From Pseudomonas bananamidigenes (GTDB lineage Bacteria; Pseudomonadota; Gammaproteobacteria; Pseudomonadales; Pseudomonadaceae): DNA of 35,549 bases. The stretch lies in contig NZ_LRUN01000087.1 of the NCBI RefSeq assembly GCF_001679645.1, positions 1 through 35,549 of the forward strand. The letters are read 5' to 3'. The number at the start of each line of letters is the position of its first letter. The first letter of the stretch is position 1. Shown here piece after piece: positions 27,423 to 35,549 of the stretch. Made by a program: the position numbers and the translations under genes. The notes below the pieces were generated by a model. The model saw only the letters and a list, made by a program, of their open reading frames with translations. It had not been told where the DNA came from and did not search any database.

Positions 27423-28833
27423 CCTGCCGGGTCGGCATTCGCTGTTCTGGAAACTGGCCTGCCTGCTGGTGGCGTTCTGTCTATTGATGATCTGGCTGAG
27501 CTGGTCCTGGGGGCGGTATATGGAGCAGCGCAACCAGTTCCTCTCCGATGAGGCACGCGGCACATTGACCCGTTATGCCGCCGAGGCCGAACAAGTCTGG
27601 CGTCAGGGCGGGCGCAAAGGTGTCGATGGCTGGTTGCAGGGCATGGAATTGCGCGAGCGTGCGTGGGTCGGCGTGATCAACGGCAATTTGCAGTCGCTGA
27701 GCAGCGATCCTTTGAGCGCGCAGGAAATCCAGCGTCTGACCTTTCTGCGCGGGCTGGACTGGCCGATCCACAAGAAGGGGCGACCATGGCTGCGTGTGCC
27801 ATTTCCCACGGAGCCGTCCGCCGGCAGCCTGGTCGTCGAGTTGCCTGAACGATTCGTGCCGGGCAAGTACCGGGTGTTCTGGCGAGTGATCACCAACGGT
27901 GTGATTCCCGGCCTGTTCACGTTGCTGCTGTGTGTGGGGCTGTATCGCTTGCTGGTGGTGCCACTGAACAACCTGCGCGAGCAGGCCAATGCGTGGCGTG
28001 CCGATCAATTGAATGTGCGTCTGTCGGGTGGCATCACGCGGCGTCCGGACGAACTGGGCGAGTTGGCCCGGGCCTTCGATTCGATGTCCGAACGCCTGCA
28101 ATCGACCGTTGCCCTGCAACAGCAATTGTTGCGCGACCTGTCCCACGAACTTCGCACGCCCCTGAGTCGCCTGCGGGTAGCCAGTGACGGCGAGCAGGAT
28201 CTGCTGTCGTTGCGCGAGCGCATCGGTCGTGAAGTCGATGGCATGCAGCGGCTGGTGGAAGACACCCTGCAACTGGCCTGGCTCGAAACCGAACGTTCGC
28301 CGTTGCCGGACGAAGCGATCCAGGTCCAGGCGTTGTGGGAGATGCTCACCGATGACGCCTGCTATGAAAGCGGCTGGCCGACGCTGCAATTGCACTGCTC
28401 GGTGGACTCTTCGTGCTGGGTGCGTGGCAACCTCAATACCCTGGCCCAGGCGCTGGAGAACATCCTGCGTAACGCCATTCGTCATTCGCCACCGCACGGT
28501 ATCGTCCGGCTGGATGGCCGGCGTGCCGGGGGCTACTGGCATCTGTGGCTGGAGGACGAGGGCGGTGGTGTAGCCGAAGAGGATCTGGAACGGATCTTCT
28601 CGCCGTTCACCCGACTCGACGGTTCGCGGCCGGGAGATGGTGGTTTCGGTCTGGGGTTGAGCATTGCGAGGAATGCGGTACAGCGCCAAGGCGGGACTTT
28701 ATGGGCAGAGAACGGCCAGGCGGGATTACGAGTGAATTTGCGGTTGGTGGCGGATGACAGCGCCGCCGATTCCGACGCCTTGGCTGGCAAGCCAGCGCCC
28801 ACACTGGACATGAGTCTCCCGCGAATTGTGTGA
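27409..28833 (+). CDS. Sensor histidine kinase (PirS-like by position)
   Basis: 474-residue inner-membrane kinase. Two membrane segments (about 12-33 and 164-184) border a small periplasmic domain; HAMP follows. His246 is in LSHELRTPLSRL. The ATPase domain shows NILRNAIRHS, EDEGGGVAEED and GGFGLGLSIARN. The last 20 or so residues (ALAGKPAPT and beyond) are translated from a REP element, so the family-homologous part ends near NLRLVADD. The ATG at 27409 lies inside the regulator gene, and translation is presumably coupled. Confidence 0.85.
   Translation: MKVSDLPGRHSLFWKLACLLVAFCLLMIWLSWSWGRYMEQRNQFLSDEARGTLTRYAAEAEQVWRQGGRKGVDGWLQGMELRERAWVGVINGNLQSLSSDPLSAQEIQRLTFLRGLDWPIHKKGRPWLRVPFPTEPSAGSLVVELPERFVPGKYRVFWRVITNGVIPGLFTLLLCVGLYRLLVVPLNNLREQANAWRADQLNVRLSGGITRRPDELGELARAFDSMSERLQSTVALQQQLLRDLSHELRTPLSRLRVASDGEQDLLSLRERIGREVDGMQRLVEDTLQLAWLETERSPLPDEAIQVQALWEMLTDDACYESGWPTLQLHCSVDSSCWVRGNLNTLAQALENILRNAIRHSPPHGIVRLDGRRAGGYWHLWLEDEGGGVAEEDLERIFSPFTRLDGSRPGDGGFGLGLSIARNAVQRQGGTLWAENGQAGLRVNLRLVADDSAADSDALAGKPAPTLDMSLPRIV
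28778..28806. repeat. REP element inside the 3' end of the kinase gene
   Basis: CTTGGCTGGCAAGCCAGCGC followed by CCACACTGG, with a CTGGC/GCCAG hairpin at 28784-28795. It matches the REP at the right window end (GGAGCTGGCTTGCCAGCGAT, inverted). Confidence 0.75.
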
Positions 28834-28973
28834 GCAGCAAAAAAATCCCACCACCGGCTCGACTTTTACTGCTTATTCCAAGAAACCATAAGCATCACAC
28901 TTTGCGTGATATGGGCCGCGCAGGTTTGCCGGTATGATAGGCGCCCCCGCTGTCCGGATTGCGAAAAAACGCC

Positions 28974-29876
28974 ATGACCTTGCAGTACCCAACCATCGCC
29001 GATTGCGTCGGCAACACGCCGCTGGTGCGTTTGCAGCGCCTGCCCGGTGTCACCAGCAACACCCTGTTGCTCAAGCTCGAAGGGAACAACCCGGCGGGTT
29101 CGGTCAAGGACCGTCCGGCGCTGTCGATGATCACCCGTGCCGAATTGCGCGGGCAGATCCGTCCCGGCGATACCCTGATCGAGGCGACCTCGGGCAATAC
29201 CGGAATCGCCTTGGCGATGGCCGCCGCGATCAAGGGTTACAAGATGATCCTGATCATGCCGGACAACTCCAGCGCCGAGCGCAAGGCAGCGATGACCGCC
29301 TATGGCGCTCAGCTGATTCTGGTCAGCCAGGAAGAGGGCATGGAAGGCGCTCGCGATCTTGCCCAGCGGATGGAAGCCGAAGGCCGTGGCAAGGTGCTGG
29401 ATCAGTTCGCCAATGGCGACAATCCCGAAGCGCACTACACCACCACCGGCCCGGAAATCTGGCGTCAGACCCAGGGCTCCATCACCCATTTCGTCAGCTC
29501 CATGGGGACCACCGGCACCATCATGGGCGTGTCGCGTTACCTGAAAGAGCAGAGCGACAAGGTACAGATCATCGGCCTGCAACCGATGGAAGGCTCGGCC
29601 ATTCCCGGTATCCGCCGCTGGCCGCAGGAATACCTGCCGAAGATCTATCAGGCCGACCGCGTCGACCGTATCGTCGACATGGCGCAAAGCGAAGCCGAGG
29701 ACGTCACCCGACGTCTGGCCCGGGAAGAAGGCATCTTCTGCGGTGTGTCCTCGGGCGGTGCGGTGGCGGCGATGTTGCGTCTGTCCAAAGAAGTCGAGAA
29801 CGCGGTGATCGTCGCGATCATCTGTGACCGTGGCGACCGATACCTGTCGACCGGCATTTTCGACGCGGCCAACTGA
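28974..29876 (+). CDS. cysM: Cysteine synthase B
   Basis: Pyridoxal-phosphate enzyme that makes cysteine, or S-sulfocysteine from thiosulfate, out of O-acetylserine. 300 residues. Lys45 in PAGSVKDRPA binds the cofactor; EATSGNTGIALA is the substrate loop and SSMGTTGTIMG the phosphate-binding loop. The EGMEGARDLA and GLQPMEGSAIPGIRRWP stretches favour CysM over CysK. The ATG at 28974 has no strong ribosome binding site. A TATGAT at 28933-28938 may be the -10. Its stop overlaps the rlmD start by one base. Confidence 0.93.
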   Translation: MTLQYPTIADCVGNTPLVRLQRLPGVTSNTLLLKLEGNNPAGSVKDRPALSMITRAELRGQIRPGDTLIEATSGNTGIALAMAAAIKGYKMILIMPDNSSAERKAAMTAYGAQLILVSQEEGMEGARDLAQRMEAEGRGKVLDQFANGDNPEAHYTTTGPEIWRQTQGSITHFVSSMGTTGTIMGVSRYLKEQSDKVQIIGLQPMEGSAIPGIRRWPQEYLPKIYQADRVDRIVDMAQSEAEDVTRRLAREEGIFCGVSSGGAVAAMLRLSKEVENAVIVAIICDRGDRYLSTGIFDAAN

Positions 29877-31228
29877 TGGCAAAGCACGATAGAGGCCTGC
29901 GCTTCCAGCCCACCGGCGGCAGCAAGGCCCCGCAACTCCCGACCGGCAAAAAGCAGCGCTTGAAGATCGAGCGCCTGGCCAACGACGGTCGCGGCATCGC
30001 GTTTTTTGAAGGAAAAACCTGGTTCGTCCTCGGCGCCCTGGCGGGTGAAGAGGTCGAGGCCCGCGTGCTCGGTGCCCATGGCAAAGTGGTCGAGGCGCGC
30101 ACCGAGCGTGTGTTCACCGCCAGCGAATTGCGTCGCCCGGCAGCTTGTCAGCACGCCGGGCGCTGCGGCGGTTGCAGCGTCCAGCATTTGTCCCATGACG
30201 AACAGCTCGCCCTGAAACAGCGCATGCTCGCCGAGCAATTGTCGCGAGTCGCCGGCGTCGAACCCGAAGAATGGGCCGCGCCGCTGACCGGTCCGGAATT
30301 CGGCTACCGTCGCCGCGCCCGTATTGCCGTGCGCTGGGACAGCAAGGCCAGAACGCTTGAGGTCGGATTCCGTGCCGCCGGCAGTCAGGACATCGTTGCG
30401 ATCAGTGAATGCCCGGTGCTGGTACAGCCCTTGCAGCCGATCATGACCCGTCTGCCGGAGATGCTTCGTCGCTTGAGCAAGCCTCAGGCCCTGGGGCATG
30501 TCGAATTGTTCAGCGGTTCGTCCCTGGCCGTGCTGCTGCGCCACATGGCACCGCTGTCCGAGACCGATCTGACGATCCTCAAGGATTTTTGTGCATACCA
30601 TGAAGCGCAACTGTGGCTGCATGGCGAAGGCGAACCGCAACCGGTCGATGCCACCCAGTCGCTGGGCTACCGTCTGCAACAGTGGGGGCTGGATCTGGCG
30701 TATCGCCCGGGAGATTTCATCCAGGTCAACGCCGGCGTCAACGAAGCCATGGTGGCCCAGGCCCTGGACTGGCTGAAGCCGGCTGCGGACGAGCGCGTGC
30801 TCGATCTGTTTTGCGGTCTCGGCAACTTTGCCTTGCCGCTGGCCGGATCCGTACGTGAAGTGGTGGCGGTCGAAGGCGTGCAGACCATGGTCGATCGCGC
30901 GGCGTTGAATGCCGCCAGTAACAATTTGCATAACACAAGGTTTTTTCAGGCCGATTTATCCCAGCCTTTGACCGATGCCGAATGGATCGGAAACGGCTTT
31001 TCTGCGGTACTCTTGGACCCACCGCGTGACGGTGCTTTCGAGGTGGTGCGCAAGCTCGCGACCCTGGGTGCCGAGCGGTTGGTGTATGTATCGTGCAACC
31101 CTGCAACTCTGGCGCGCGATACGGTCGAATTGATCAAACAGGGCTACCGGTTAAAACGTGCCGGGATTCTCGATATGTTTCCTCAGACGGCGCATGTCGA
31201 GGCCATGGCGTTATTTGAAGCGAGCTAG
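29876..31228 (+). CDS. rlmD: 23S rRNA (uracil-1939-C5)-methyltransferase
   Basis: SAM-dependent RNA methyltransferase (RumA) of 450 residues. A TRAM domain (about 25-80) precedes the iron-sulfur cysteines CxxxxxCxxC in CQHAGRCGGC, a central domain, and a Rossmann methyltransferase domain with VLDLFCGLGNFALPLA. The DPPRDGA motif and the catalytic cysteine in VSCNPATLARD are intact. The ATG overlaps the cysM stop (TGATG), so the two genes form an operon. Confidence 0.95.
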   Translation: MAKHDRGLRFQPTGGSKAPQLPTGKKQRLKIERLANDGRGIAFFEGKTWFVLGALAGEEVEARVLGAHGKVVEARTERVFTASELRRPAACQHAGRCGGCSVQHLSHDEQLALKQRMLAEQLSRVAGVEPEEWAAPLTGPEFGYRRRARIAVRWDSKARTLEVGFRAAGSQDIVAISECPVLVQPLQPIMTRLPEMLRRLSKPQALGHVELFSGSSLAVLLRHMAPLSETDLTILKDFCAYHEAQLWLHGEGEPQPVDATQSLGYRLQQWGLDLAYRPGDFIQVNAGVNEAMVAQALDWLKPAADERVLDLFCGLGNFALPLAGSVREVVAVEGVQTMVDRAALNAASNNLHNTRFFQADLSQPLTDAEWIGNGFSAVLLDPPRDGAFEVVRKLATLGAERLVYVSCNPATLARDTVELIKQGYRLKRAGILDMFPQTAHVEAMALFEAS

Positions 31229-31352
31229 GATGGCTCGTCTGATCCGACTGATCGGCCCGTGCAGCACTCGTCTGAGCCCCGCGAGTGCAAACGGGCAATC
31301 AAGGTCAGTGATTTGACGCATTGAGTCTGCGTCGTAGGGAAGGTAAAGCAAG

Positions 31353-33596
31353 ATGGTACAGGTGAGAGCACACCAGCCGATCAACACCGACGGCAGTATC
31401 AATCTCGAGGCTTGGCTCGATCATGCGGTCAGTGTCGATCTGGCACTGGATCGCGAAGCCTTGAAGGAGGCCTGTGAGTACGCTCGACAGGCCGAGCAAC
31501 AGTCCAATGCGGCGAACAATCTCTGGTCCGAAGGCAGTGGCAGTTTCAGCACCGGCCTGGAGATCGCCGAGATTCTCGCTGACCTCAAGCTCGATCAGGA
31601 TTCGCTGGTCGCGGCGGTGCTTTACCGTGGCGTACGCGAAGGTCAGATCGAGCTGGCGGCGGTCAGCCAGCGCTTCGGGCCTGTGGTCGCCAAGCTGATC
31701 GATGGCGTGCAGCGCATGGCGGCGATCAGTGCCAGCCTCAGCCCGCGCCAGTCGATGGTGATGGGCACCCAGGGTCAGGTGGAAAACCTGCGCAAGATGC
31801 TGGTGGCGATGGTCGACGACGTGCGCGTCGCGCTGATCAAGCTTGCCGAACGCACCTGCGCGATCCGTGCGGTGAAGACCGCCGACGACGAGAAGCGCAA
31901 CCGGGTTGCCCGGGAAGTGTTCGACATCTATGCGCCACTGGCCCACCGGCTCGGCATCGGTCATATCAAGTGGGAACTGGAGGACCTGTCCTTCCGTTAC
32001 CTGGAGCCTGACCAATACAAACAGATCGCCAAGCTGCTGCACGAGCGGCGGCTCGACCGCGAGCGCTTCATCTCTGATGTGATGACCCAGCTCAAGGACG
32101 AATTGCAGGCCACCGGTGTCGATGCCGACATCAGCGGCCGGGCCAAGCACATCTATTCGATCTGGCGCAAAATGCAGCGCAAGGGGCTGGAATTCAGCCA
32201 GATCTACGACGTGCGCGCCGTGCGGGTACTGGTGCCGGAAATGCGCGACTGCTACACCGCGCTCGGCATCGTCCACACCCTGTGGCGGCACATCCCGAAA
32301 GAATTCGACGACTACATCGCCAACCCGAAAGAGAACGGCTACCGCTCGCTGCACACGGCGGTGATCGGTCCTGAGGGCAAGGTGCTGGAAGTCCAGATCC
32401 GTACCCATTCCATGCATGAAGAGGCCGAACTCGGCGTCTGCGCGCACTGGCGTTACAAGGGCACCGACGTCAAGTCCGGCTCGAACCACTATGAAGAGAA
32501 AATCTCCTGGCTGCGTCAGGTGCTCGAGTGGCACGAAGAACTGGGCGACATCGGTGGTCTGGCCGAGCAGCTGCGGGTCGATATCGAACCGGACCGGGTC
32601 TACATCTTCACCCCGGACGGTCACGCCATCGACTTGCCGAAAGGCGCGACACCGCTGGACTTCGCTTACCGCGTGCATACCGAAATCGGTCACAACTGCC
32701 GTGGCGCCAAGATCAACGGGCGGATCGTGCCGCTCAACTACAGCCTGCAGACCGGTGAGCAGGTCGAGATCATCACCAGCAAGCACGGCACCCCGAGCCG
32801 CGACTGGCTGAACCCGAACCTCGGTTACGTCACCACGTCCCGGGCGCGGGCGAAGATCGTTCACTGGTTCAAGTTGCAGGCTCGCGACCAGAACGTCGCG
32901 GCAGGCAAGACCCTGATCGAGCGCGAACTCAATCGCCTCGGTCTGCCGGCGGTGGATTTCGACAAGCTGGCCGAAAAGGCCAACATGAAAACCGCCGAAG
33001 ACATGTTCGCCGCCCTCGGAGCCGGCGACCTGCGACTGGCGCAACTGGTCAACCTGGTGCAGCAACTGGTCGAGCCGGAGCGCGGCAACGAACAGCTGGA
33101 ACTGATTCCACGCAAGGCCACCGGCTACAAGCCGGGCAAGCGCGGCGACATCCAGATCCAGGGCGTCGGCAACCTCATGACCCAGATGGCCGGCTGCTGC
33201 CAGCCGTTGCCGGGCGATGCGATCGTCGGCTACATCACCCAGGGCCGCGGCGTGAGCATTCACCGTCAGGACTGCGCCTCGGTGCTGCAACTGGCCGGGC
33301 GTGAGCCGGAGCGGATCATCCAGGTCAGCTGGGGGCCGGTGCCGGTGCTCACCTATCCGGTGGACATCGTCATCCGTGCCTACGACCGTTCCGGTCTGCT
33401 GCGTGACGTTTCGCAGGTGCTGCTCAACGAGCGGATCAACGTGCTGGCGGTCAACACCCGCTCGAACAAGGAAGACAACACTGCACTGATGTCCCTGACC
33501 ATCGAGATTCCGGGACTGGACGCACTGGGGCGGTTGCTGGGGCGGATCTCCCAGTTGCCGAACATCATCGAGACGCGGCGTAACCGGACTCCATGA
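31353..33596 (+). CDS. relA: GTP pyrophosphokinase RelA
   Basis: Ribosome-associated (p)ppGpp synthetase of the stringent response, 747 residues. The N-terminal hydrolase domain is degenerate: LYRGVREGQI replaces the catalytic HD of SpoT. The synthetase carries the RelA-type EFDD at 317-320 and NGYRSLHT, then a TGS domain (VYIFTPDGHAIDLPKGATPLDFAYRVH), a conserved cysteine pair in MAGCCQPLPGD, and a C-terminal ACT domain. These features separate it from SpoT. The ATG at 31353 follows GGGAAGG by about 10 bases. A GCACTCG/CGAGTGC hairpin lies in the leader near 31263-31288. mazG overlaps its end by four bases. Confidence 0.96.
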   Translation: MVQVRAHQPINTDGSINLEAWLDHAVSVDLALDREALKEACEYARQAEQQSNAANNLWSEGSGSFSTGLEIAEILADLKLDQDSLVAAVLYRGVREGQIELAAVSQRFGPVVAKLIDGVQRMAAISASLSPRQSMVMGTQGQVENLRKMLVAMVDDVRVALIKLAERTCAIRAVKTADDEKRNRVAREVFDIYAPLAHRLGIGHIKWELEDLSFRYLEPDQYKQIAKLLHERRLDRERFISDVMTQLKDELQATGVDADISGRAKHIYSIWRKMQRKGLEFSQIYDVRAVRVLVPEMRDCYTALGIVHTLWRHIPKEFDDYIANPKENGYRSLHTAVIGPEGKVLEVQIRTHSMHEEAELGVCAHWRYKGTDVKSGSNHYEEKISWLRQVLEWHEELGDIGGLAEQLRVDIEPDRVYIFTPDGHAIDLPKGATPLDFAYRVHTEIGHNCRGAKINGRIVPLNYSLQTGEQVEIITSKHGTPSRDWLNPNLGYVTTSRARAKIVHWFKLQARDQNVAAGKTLIERELNRLGLPAVDFDKLAEKANMKTAEDMFAALGAGDLRLAQLVNLVQQLVEPERGNEQLELIPRKATGYKPGKRGDIQIQGVGNLMTQMAGCCQPLPGDAIVGYITQGRGVSIHRQDCASVLQLAGREPERIIQVSWGPVPVLTYPVDIVIRAYDRSGLLRDVSQVLLNERINVLAVNTRSNKEDNTALMSLTIEIPGLDALGRLLGRISQLPNIIETRRNRTP

Positions 33597-34435
33597 AATC
33601 GACCTACAGCCTTGAAGACCTGTTGCACCTGATGAACCGACTGCGTGACCCGCAGTTCGGTTGCCCGTGGGACATCAAGCAGACCTATGCAACCATCGTC
33701 CCGCACACCCTCGAGGAAGCCTATGAAGTCGCCGACGCCATCGAGCGCGGCGACTTCGATCACTTGCAGGGTGAATTGGGCGATCTGTTGTTTCAGGTGG
33801 TGTATTACAGCCAACTGGCCCGGGAAGAAGGGCGGTTCGAATTCGCCGGGGTGGTCGACAGCATCACCCGCAAGCTGATTCGCCGTCATCCGCACGTCTT
33901 CCCGACCGGCGATCTGTATGCGCCGCTGGATGTACCGCGCCTGAGCGAAGATCAGGTCAAGCAGCGTTGGGAGGAGATCAAGGCCGAAGAGCGTGCCGAG
34001 AAATCCGCCGAGCCGCAGCAACTGTCGCTGCTCGATGATGTGCCCGCTGCGTTGCCGGCCTTGTCCCGTTCGGCCAAATTGCAAAAGCGCGCGGGGCAGG
34101 TCGGTTTCGACTGGCCGGACGCGTTGCCGGTGTTGGACAAGGTGCGCGAGGAGCTCGATGAAGTGCTCGAGGCCATGTCCGAGAATGATCCTGAAGCGGT
34201 GGCCGACGAGATCGGTGACCTGCTGTTTTCCGTGGTCAATCTGGCCCGGCATCTGAAGGTCGATCCGGAAACCGCGTTGCGCGGCGCCAATGGCAAGTTC
34301 GAACGACGCTTCCGTTTTATCGAACAGGCATTGCGTGACACCCACCGACCCATGGAAGATTGCACCCTCGAAGAATTGGACGCCCTGTGGGGCGAAGCCA
34401 AACGTCAGGAAAAGAATTTGCCCAGCTGCGGCTGA
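33593..34435 (+). CDS. mazG: Nucleoside triphosphate pyrophosphohydrolase MazG
   Basis: Cytosolic house-cleaning NTP pyrophosphatase of 280 residues. It holds two MazG domains. The first (about 25-100) has EEAYEVADAI and GELGDLLFQVV for magnesium binding; the second (about 160-250) has REELDEVLEAM and DEIGDLLFSVVN. In E. coli MazG also lowers ppGpp levels, which makes its overlap with relA (ATGA) suggestive. No mazEF lies between them. Confidence 0.94.
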   Translation: MKSTYSLEDLLHLMNRLRDPQFGCPWDIKQTYATIVPHTLEEAYEVADAIERGDFDHLQGELGDLLFQVVYYSQLAREEGRFEFAGVVDSITRKLIRRHPHVFPTGDLYAPLDVPRLSEDQVKQRWEEIKAEERAEKSAEPQQLSLLDDVPAALPALSRSAKLQKRAGQVGFDWPDALPVLDKVREELDEVLEAMSENDPEAVADEIGDLLFSVVNLARHLKVDPETALRGANGKFERRFRFIEQALRDTHRPMEDCTLEELDALWGEAKRQEKNLPSCG

Positions 34436-34461
34436 GCCGCAGCCCAAGTGAGTAAGCATCA

Positions 34462-35004
34462 ATGAGCCTTTCCCTTCGCGACCAGTTGCTCAAGGCAGGA
34501 CTGGTCAACCAAAAGCAGGCCAAGCAGGTCAGCAAGGAAAAACAGAAGCAACAGCGCCTGGCCCACAAAGGCCAGATCGAGCTGGACGACTCCCAGCAGC
34601 GCGCAGCCCAGGAAGCCATGGCCGAGAAGGTCAAGCGCGACCAGGAGCTGAACCGCCAGCAGCAGGAGAAGGCCGAGGCCAAGGCCCGCGCTGCGCAGGT
34701 CAAGCAGTTGATCGAAGTCTCGCGTCTGCCGAAGCTGACCACCGAGGACTACTACAACTTCGTCGACGACAAGAAGGTCAAGCGCATCTCGGTCAACACG
34801 CTGATGCGCAACAAGCTCAGCAGCGGTTCGCTGGCCATCGTGCATCATGCCGGCGGCTACGAAGTGATCCCCCGCGAGGCGGCCTTGAAAATTCAGGAGC
34901 GCGACCCGCAGCGCATCGTGCAGTTGAACGAGAAGGTCGAAGAGGTCGCAGCAGAGGATGATCCGTACGCGGCGTACGTGATTCCTGACGACCTGATGTG
35001 GTAA
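34462..35004 (+). CDS. DUF2058 family protein
   Basis: 180-residue, highly charged protein of the YaiL/DUF2058 family. The first 100 residues are rich in Lys, Gln, Glu and Arg and likely form a coiled coil (about 18-85); the C-terminal part has EDYYNFVDDKKVKRI and ends DPYAAYVIPDDLMW. It is probably cytosolic; its role is unknown. It lies 26 bases after mazG, in the same direction, and is followed by a strong terminator. Confidence 0.85.
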   Translation: MSLSLRDQLLKAGLVNQKQAKQVSKEKQKQQRLAHKGQIELDDSQQRAAQEAMAEKVKRDQELNRQQQEKAEAKARAAQVKQLIEVSRLPKLTTEDYYNFVDDKKVKRISVNTLMRNKLSSGSLAIVHHAGGYEVIPREAALKIQERDPQRIVQLNEKVEEVAAEDDPYAAYVIPDDLMW

Positions 35005-35008
35005 CTGT

Positions 35009-35052
35009 CTGTGGCGAGAGAGCCTGCTCCCGTCGGGTCGCGAAGCGGCCCT
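35009..35052. repeat. REP-like element downstream of DUF2058
   Basis: TGTGGCGAGAGAGCCTGCTC followed by GTCGGGTCGCGAAGCGGCC resembles the left arm at 7156-7199. Confidence 0.55.
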
Positions 35053-35065
35053 GATGAAGCCCGAT

Positions 35066-35100
35066 AACGACGAACCCCGCCAATGGCGGGGTTCGTCGTT
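35066..35100. terminator. Bidirectional intrinsic terminator
   Basis: A perfect 16-bp stem (AACGACGAACCCCGCC with its complement at 35085-35100) has a three-base loop (AAT). It sits between the convergent DUF2058 gene and the small ORF and can serve both. Confidence 0.9.
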
Positions 35101-35120
35101 TTCAATGCTGTGGTTTCGGG

Positions 35121-35309
35121 TCAGGCGGATTTCAGATCCCGCTGCTGTTCCAGCAGTTCCAGTTCGGCCTTGTAGTTGTGGGCATCGGTCTCGTTGTGGA
35201 ACATGCCGACCAGCAAGTCTTGTTGATGCACATCCCAGATCCGTACGCCGGCGGCTACGCCTTCATGGGACATGTGTGAATCGTCGCGTTCAGTTACTTT
35301 TACAGTCAT
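35121..35309 (-). CDS. Small conserved-looking hypothetical protein
   Basis: 62 residues with no recognised family. GGAG lies about eight bases before the ATG at 35309. The composition is soluble and acidic, with VRIWDVHQQDLLVGMFHNET in the middle and a helical, charged C-terminus. It ends 20 bases from the shared terminator, which supports it being a real gene. Confidence 0.6.
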   Translation of the reverse strand: MTVKVTERDDSHMSHEGVAAGVRIWDVHQQDLLVGMFHNETDAHNYKAELELLEQQRDLKSA

Positions 35310-35516
35310 CTGCTAGCTCCAATCTCTGTTATCTGCAGCAAGGCGTGTGCAGGGCTTTTTTATAGAATTTGTTAGCCTGCTAAGTAAACGCTTGATTCGT
35401 GCAACGTATCCTTGCGAAATCTGTAACAGTCCTGGAGCCCGCCAAATCCGCGACATTCGGTCGCAGGGCGGTAAGTTGCATGACAGAAGTTTCATCTTCA
35501 GACGCTCCAAAGAACC
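35310..35516. other. Intergenic region near the window end
   Basis: Contains the likely promoter of the small minus-strand ORF and a nested hairpin (GCGAC/GTCGC inside CCCGCC/GGGCGG, about 35437-35471). A plus-strand ATG at 35479 opens a frame that runs off the window through a REP; it cannot be judged. Confidence 0.35.
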
Positions 35517-35549
35517 CTGTGGGAGCTGGCTTGCCAGCGATTGCGGAGT
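35517..35549. repeat. REP element, cut by the window end
   Basis: CTGTGGGAGCTGGCTTGCCA then GCGATTGCGGAGT, the common Pseudomonas REP core. Confidence 0.65.

Noticed and set aside
31305..33290. A 661-residue minus-strand frame opposite relA
   Set aside because: Shadow of relA caused by GC-rich third positions; no start context or domain.

Overview
The window looks like chromosomal DNA of a Pseudomonas, most likely of the P. fluorescens group. The reasons are the high GC content, the abundance of Pseudomonas-type REP palindromes, and close protein matches to known Pseudomonas genes (NrdA, PcpS, PhoP/PhoQ, DctA, LdhA, GacS, CysM, RlmD, RelA). Species-level assignment is an inference. Almost all the DNA is protein coding. 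No rRNA, tRNA, CRISPR array, prophage, transposase or replication origin is visible.

Layout. (1) 1-3700: nrdA (class Ia ribonucleotide reductase large chain) on the minus strand, with its terminator, a long leader, and a promoter carrying two NrdR-like boxes and a DnaA box. (2) 4041-6370: an RstA/RstB-like two-component pair. (3) 6377-8060: the phosphopantetheinyl transferase pcpS and a periplasmic dienelactone-hydrolase-family protein, both minus. (4) 8118-10286: an array of four GTTCAG-like hexamers spaced exactly 11 bp, then phoP-phoQ. (5) 10411-11616: a lower-GC gene of unknown function, the most accessory-looking gene here. (6) 11626-14351: an AraC-type regulator divergent from dctA. dctA has a sigma-54 promoter and two upstream GCGGAAATCCGC palindromes that look like DctD enhancer sites. 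(7) 14457-18964: an AMACR-like CoA-transferase-family protein, a SprT-like protein, a Yip1-family membrane protein, ttcA, and a Tag-like DNA glycosylase. (8) 19109-22651: a DUF2069 protein, wrbA, arsC, a TlpA-like lipoprotein, a META-domain lipoprotein and two zinc-ribbon proteins. (9) 22656-28833: ldhA, gacS, and a second OmpR-type regulator/kinase pair. (10) 28974-35004: cysM-rlmD, then relA-mazG and a DUF2058 gene. (11) A small conserved-looking ORF and a REP end the window.

The genes are mostly housekeeping and regulatory: nucleotide and cysteine synthesis, rRNA and tRNA modification, stringent response, and four histidine kinases with three cognate response regulators (GacS has its partner GacA elsewhere). 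I found no clear new multi-gene system. The observations most worth a second look are regulatory architectures (nrdA, phoP, dctA promoters), the low-GC 401-residue protein, a palindromic repeat family placed between convergent genes, and a REP that supplies the C-terminus of a sensor kinase.
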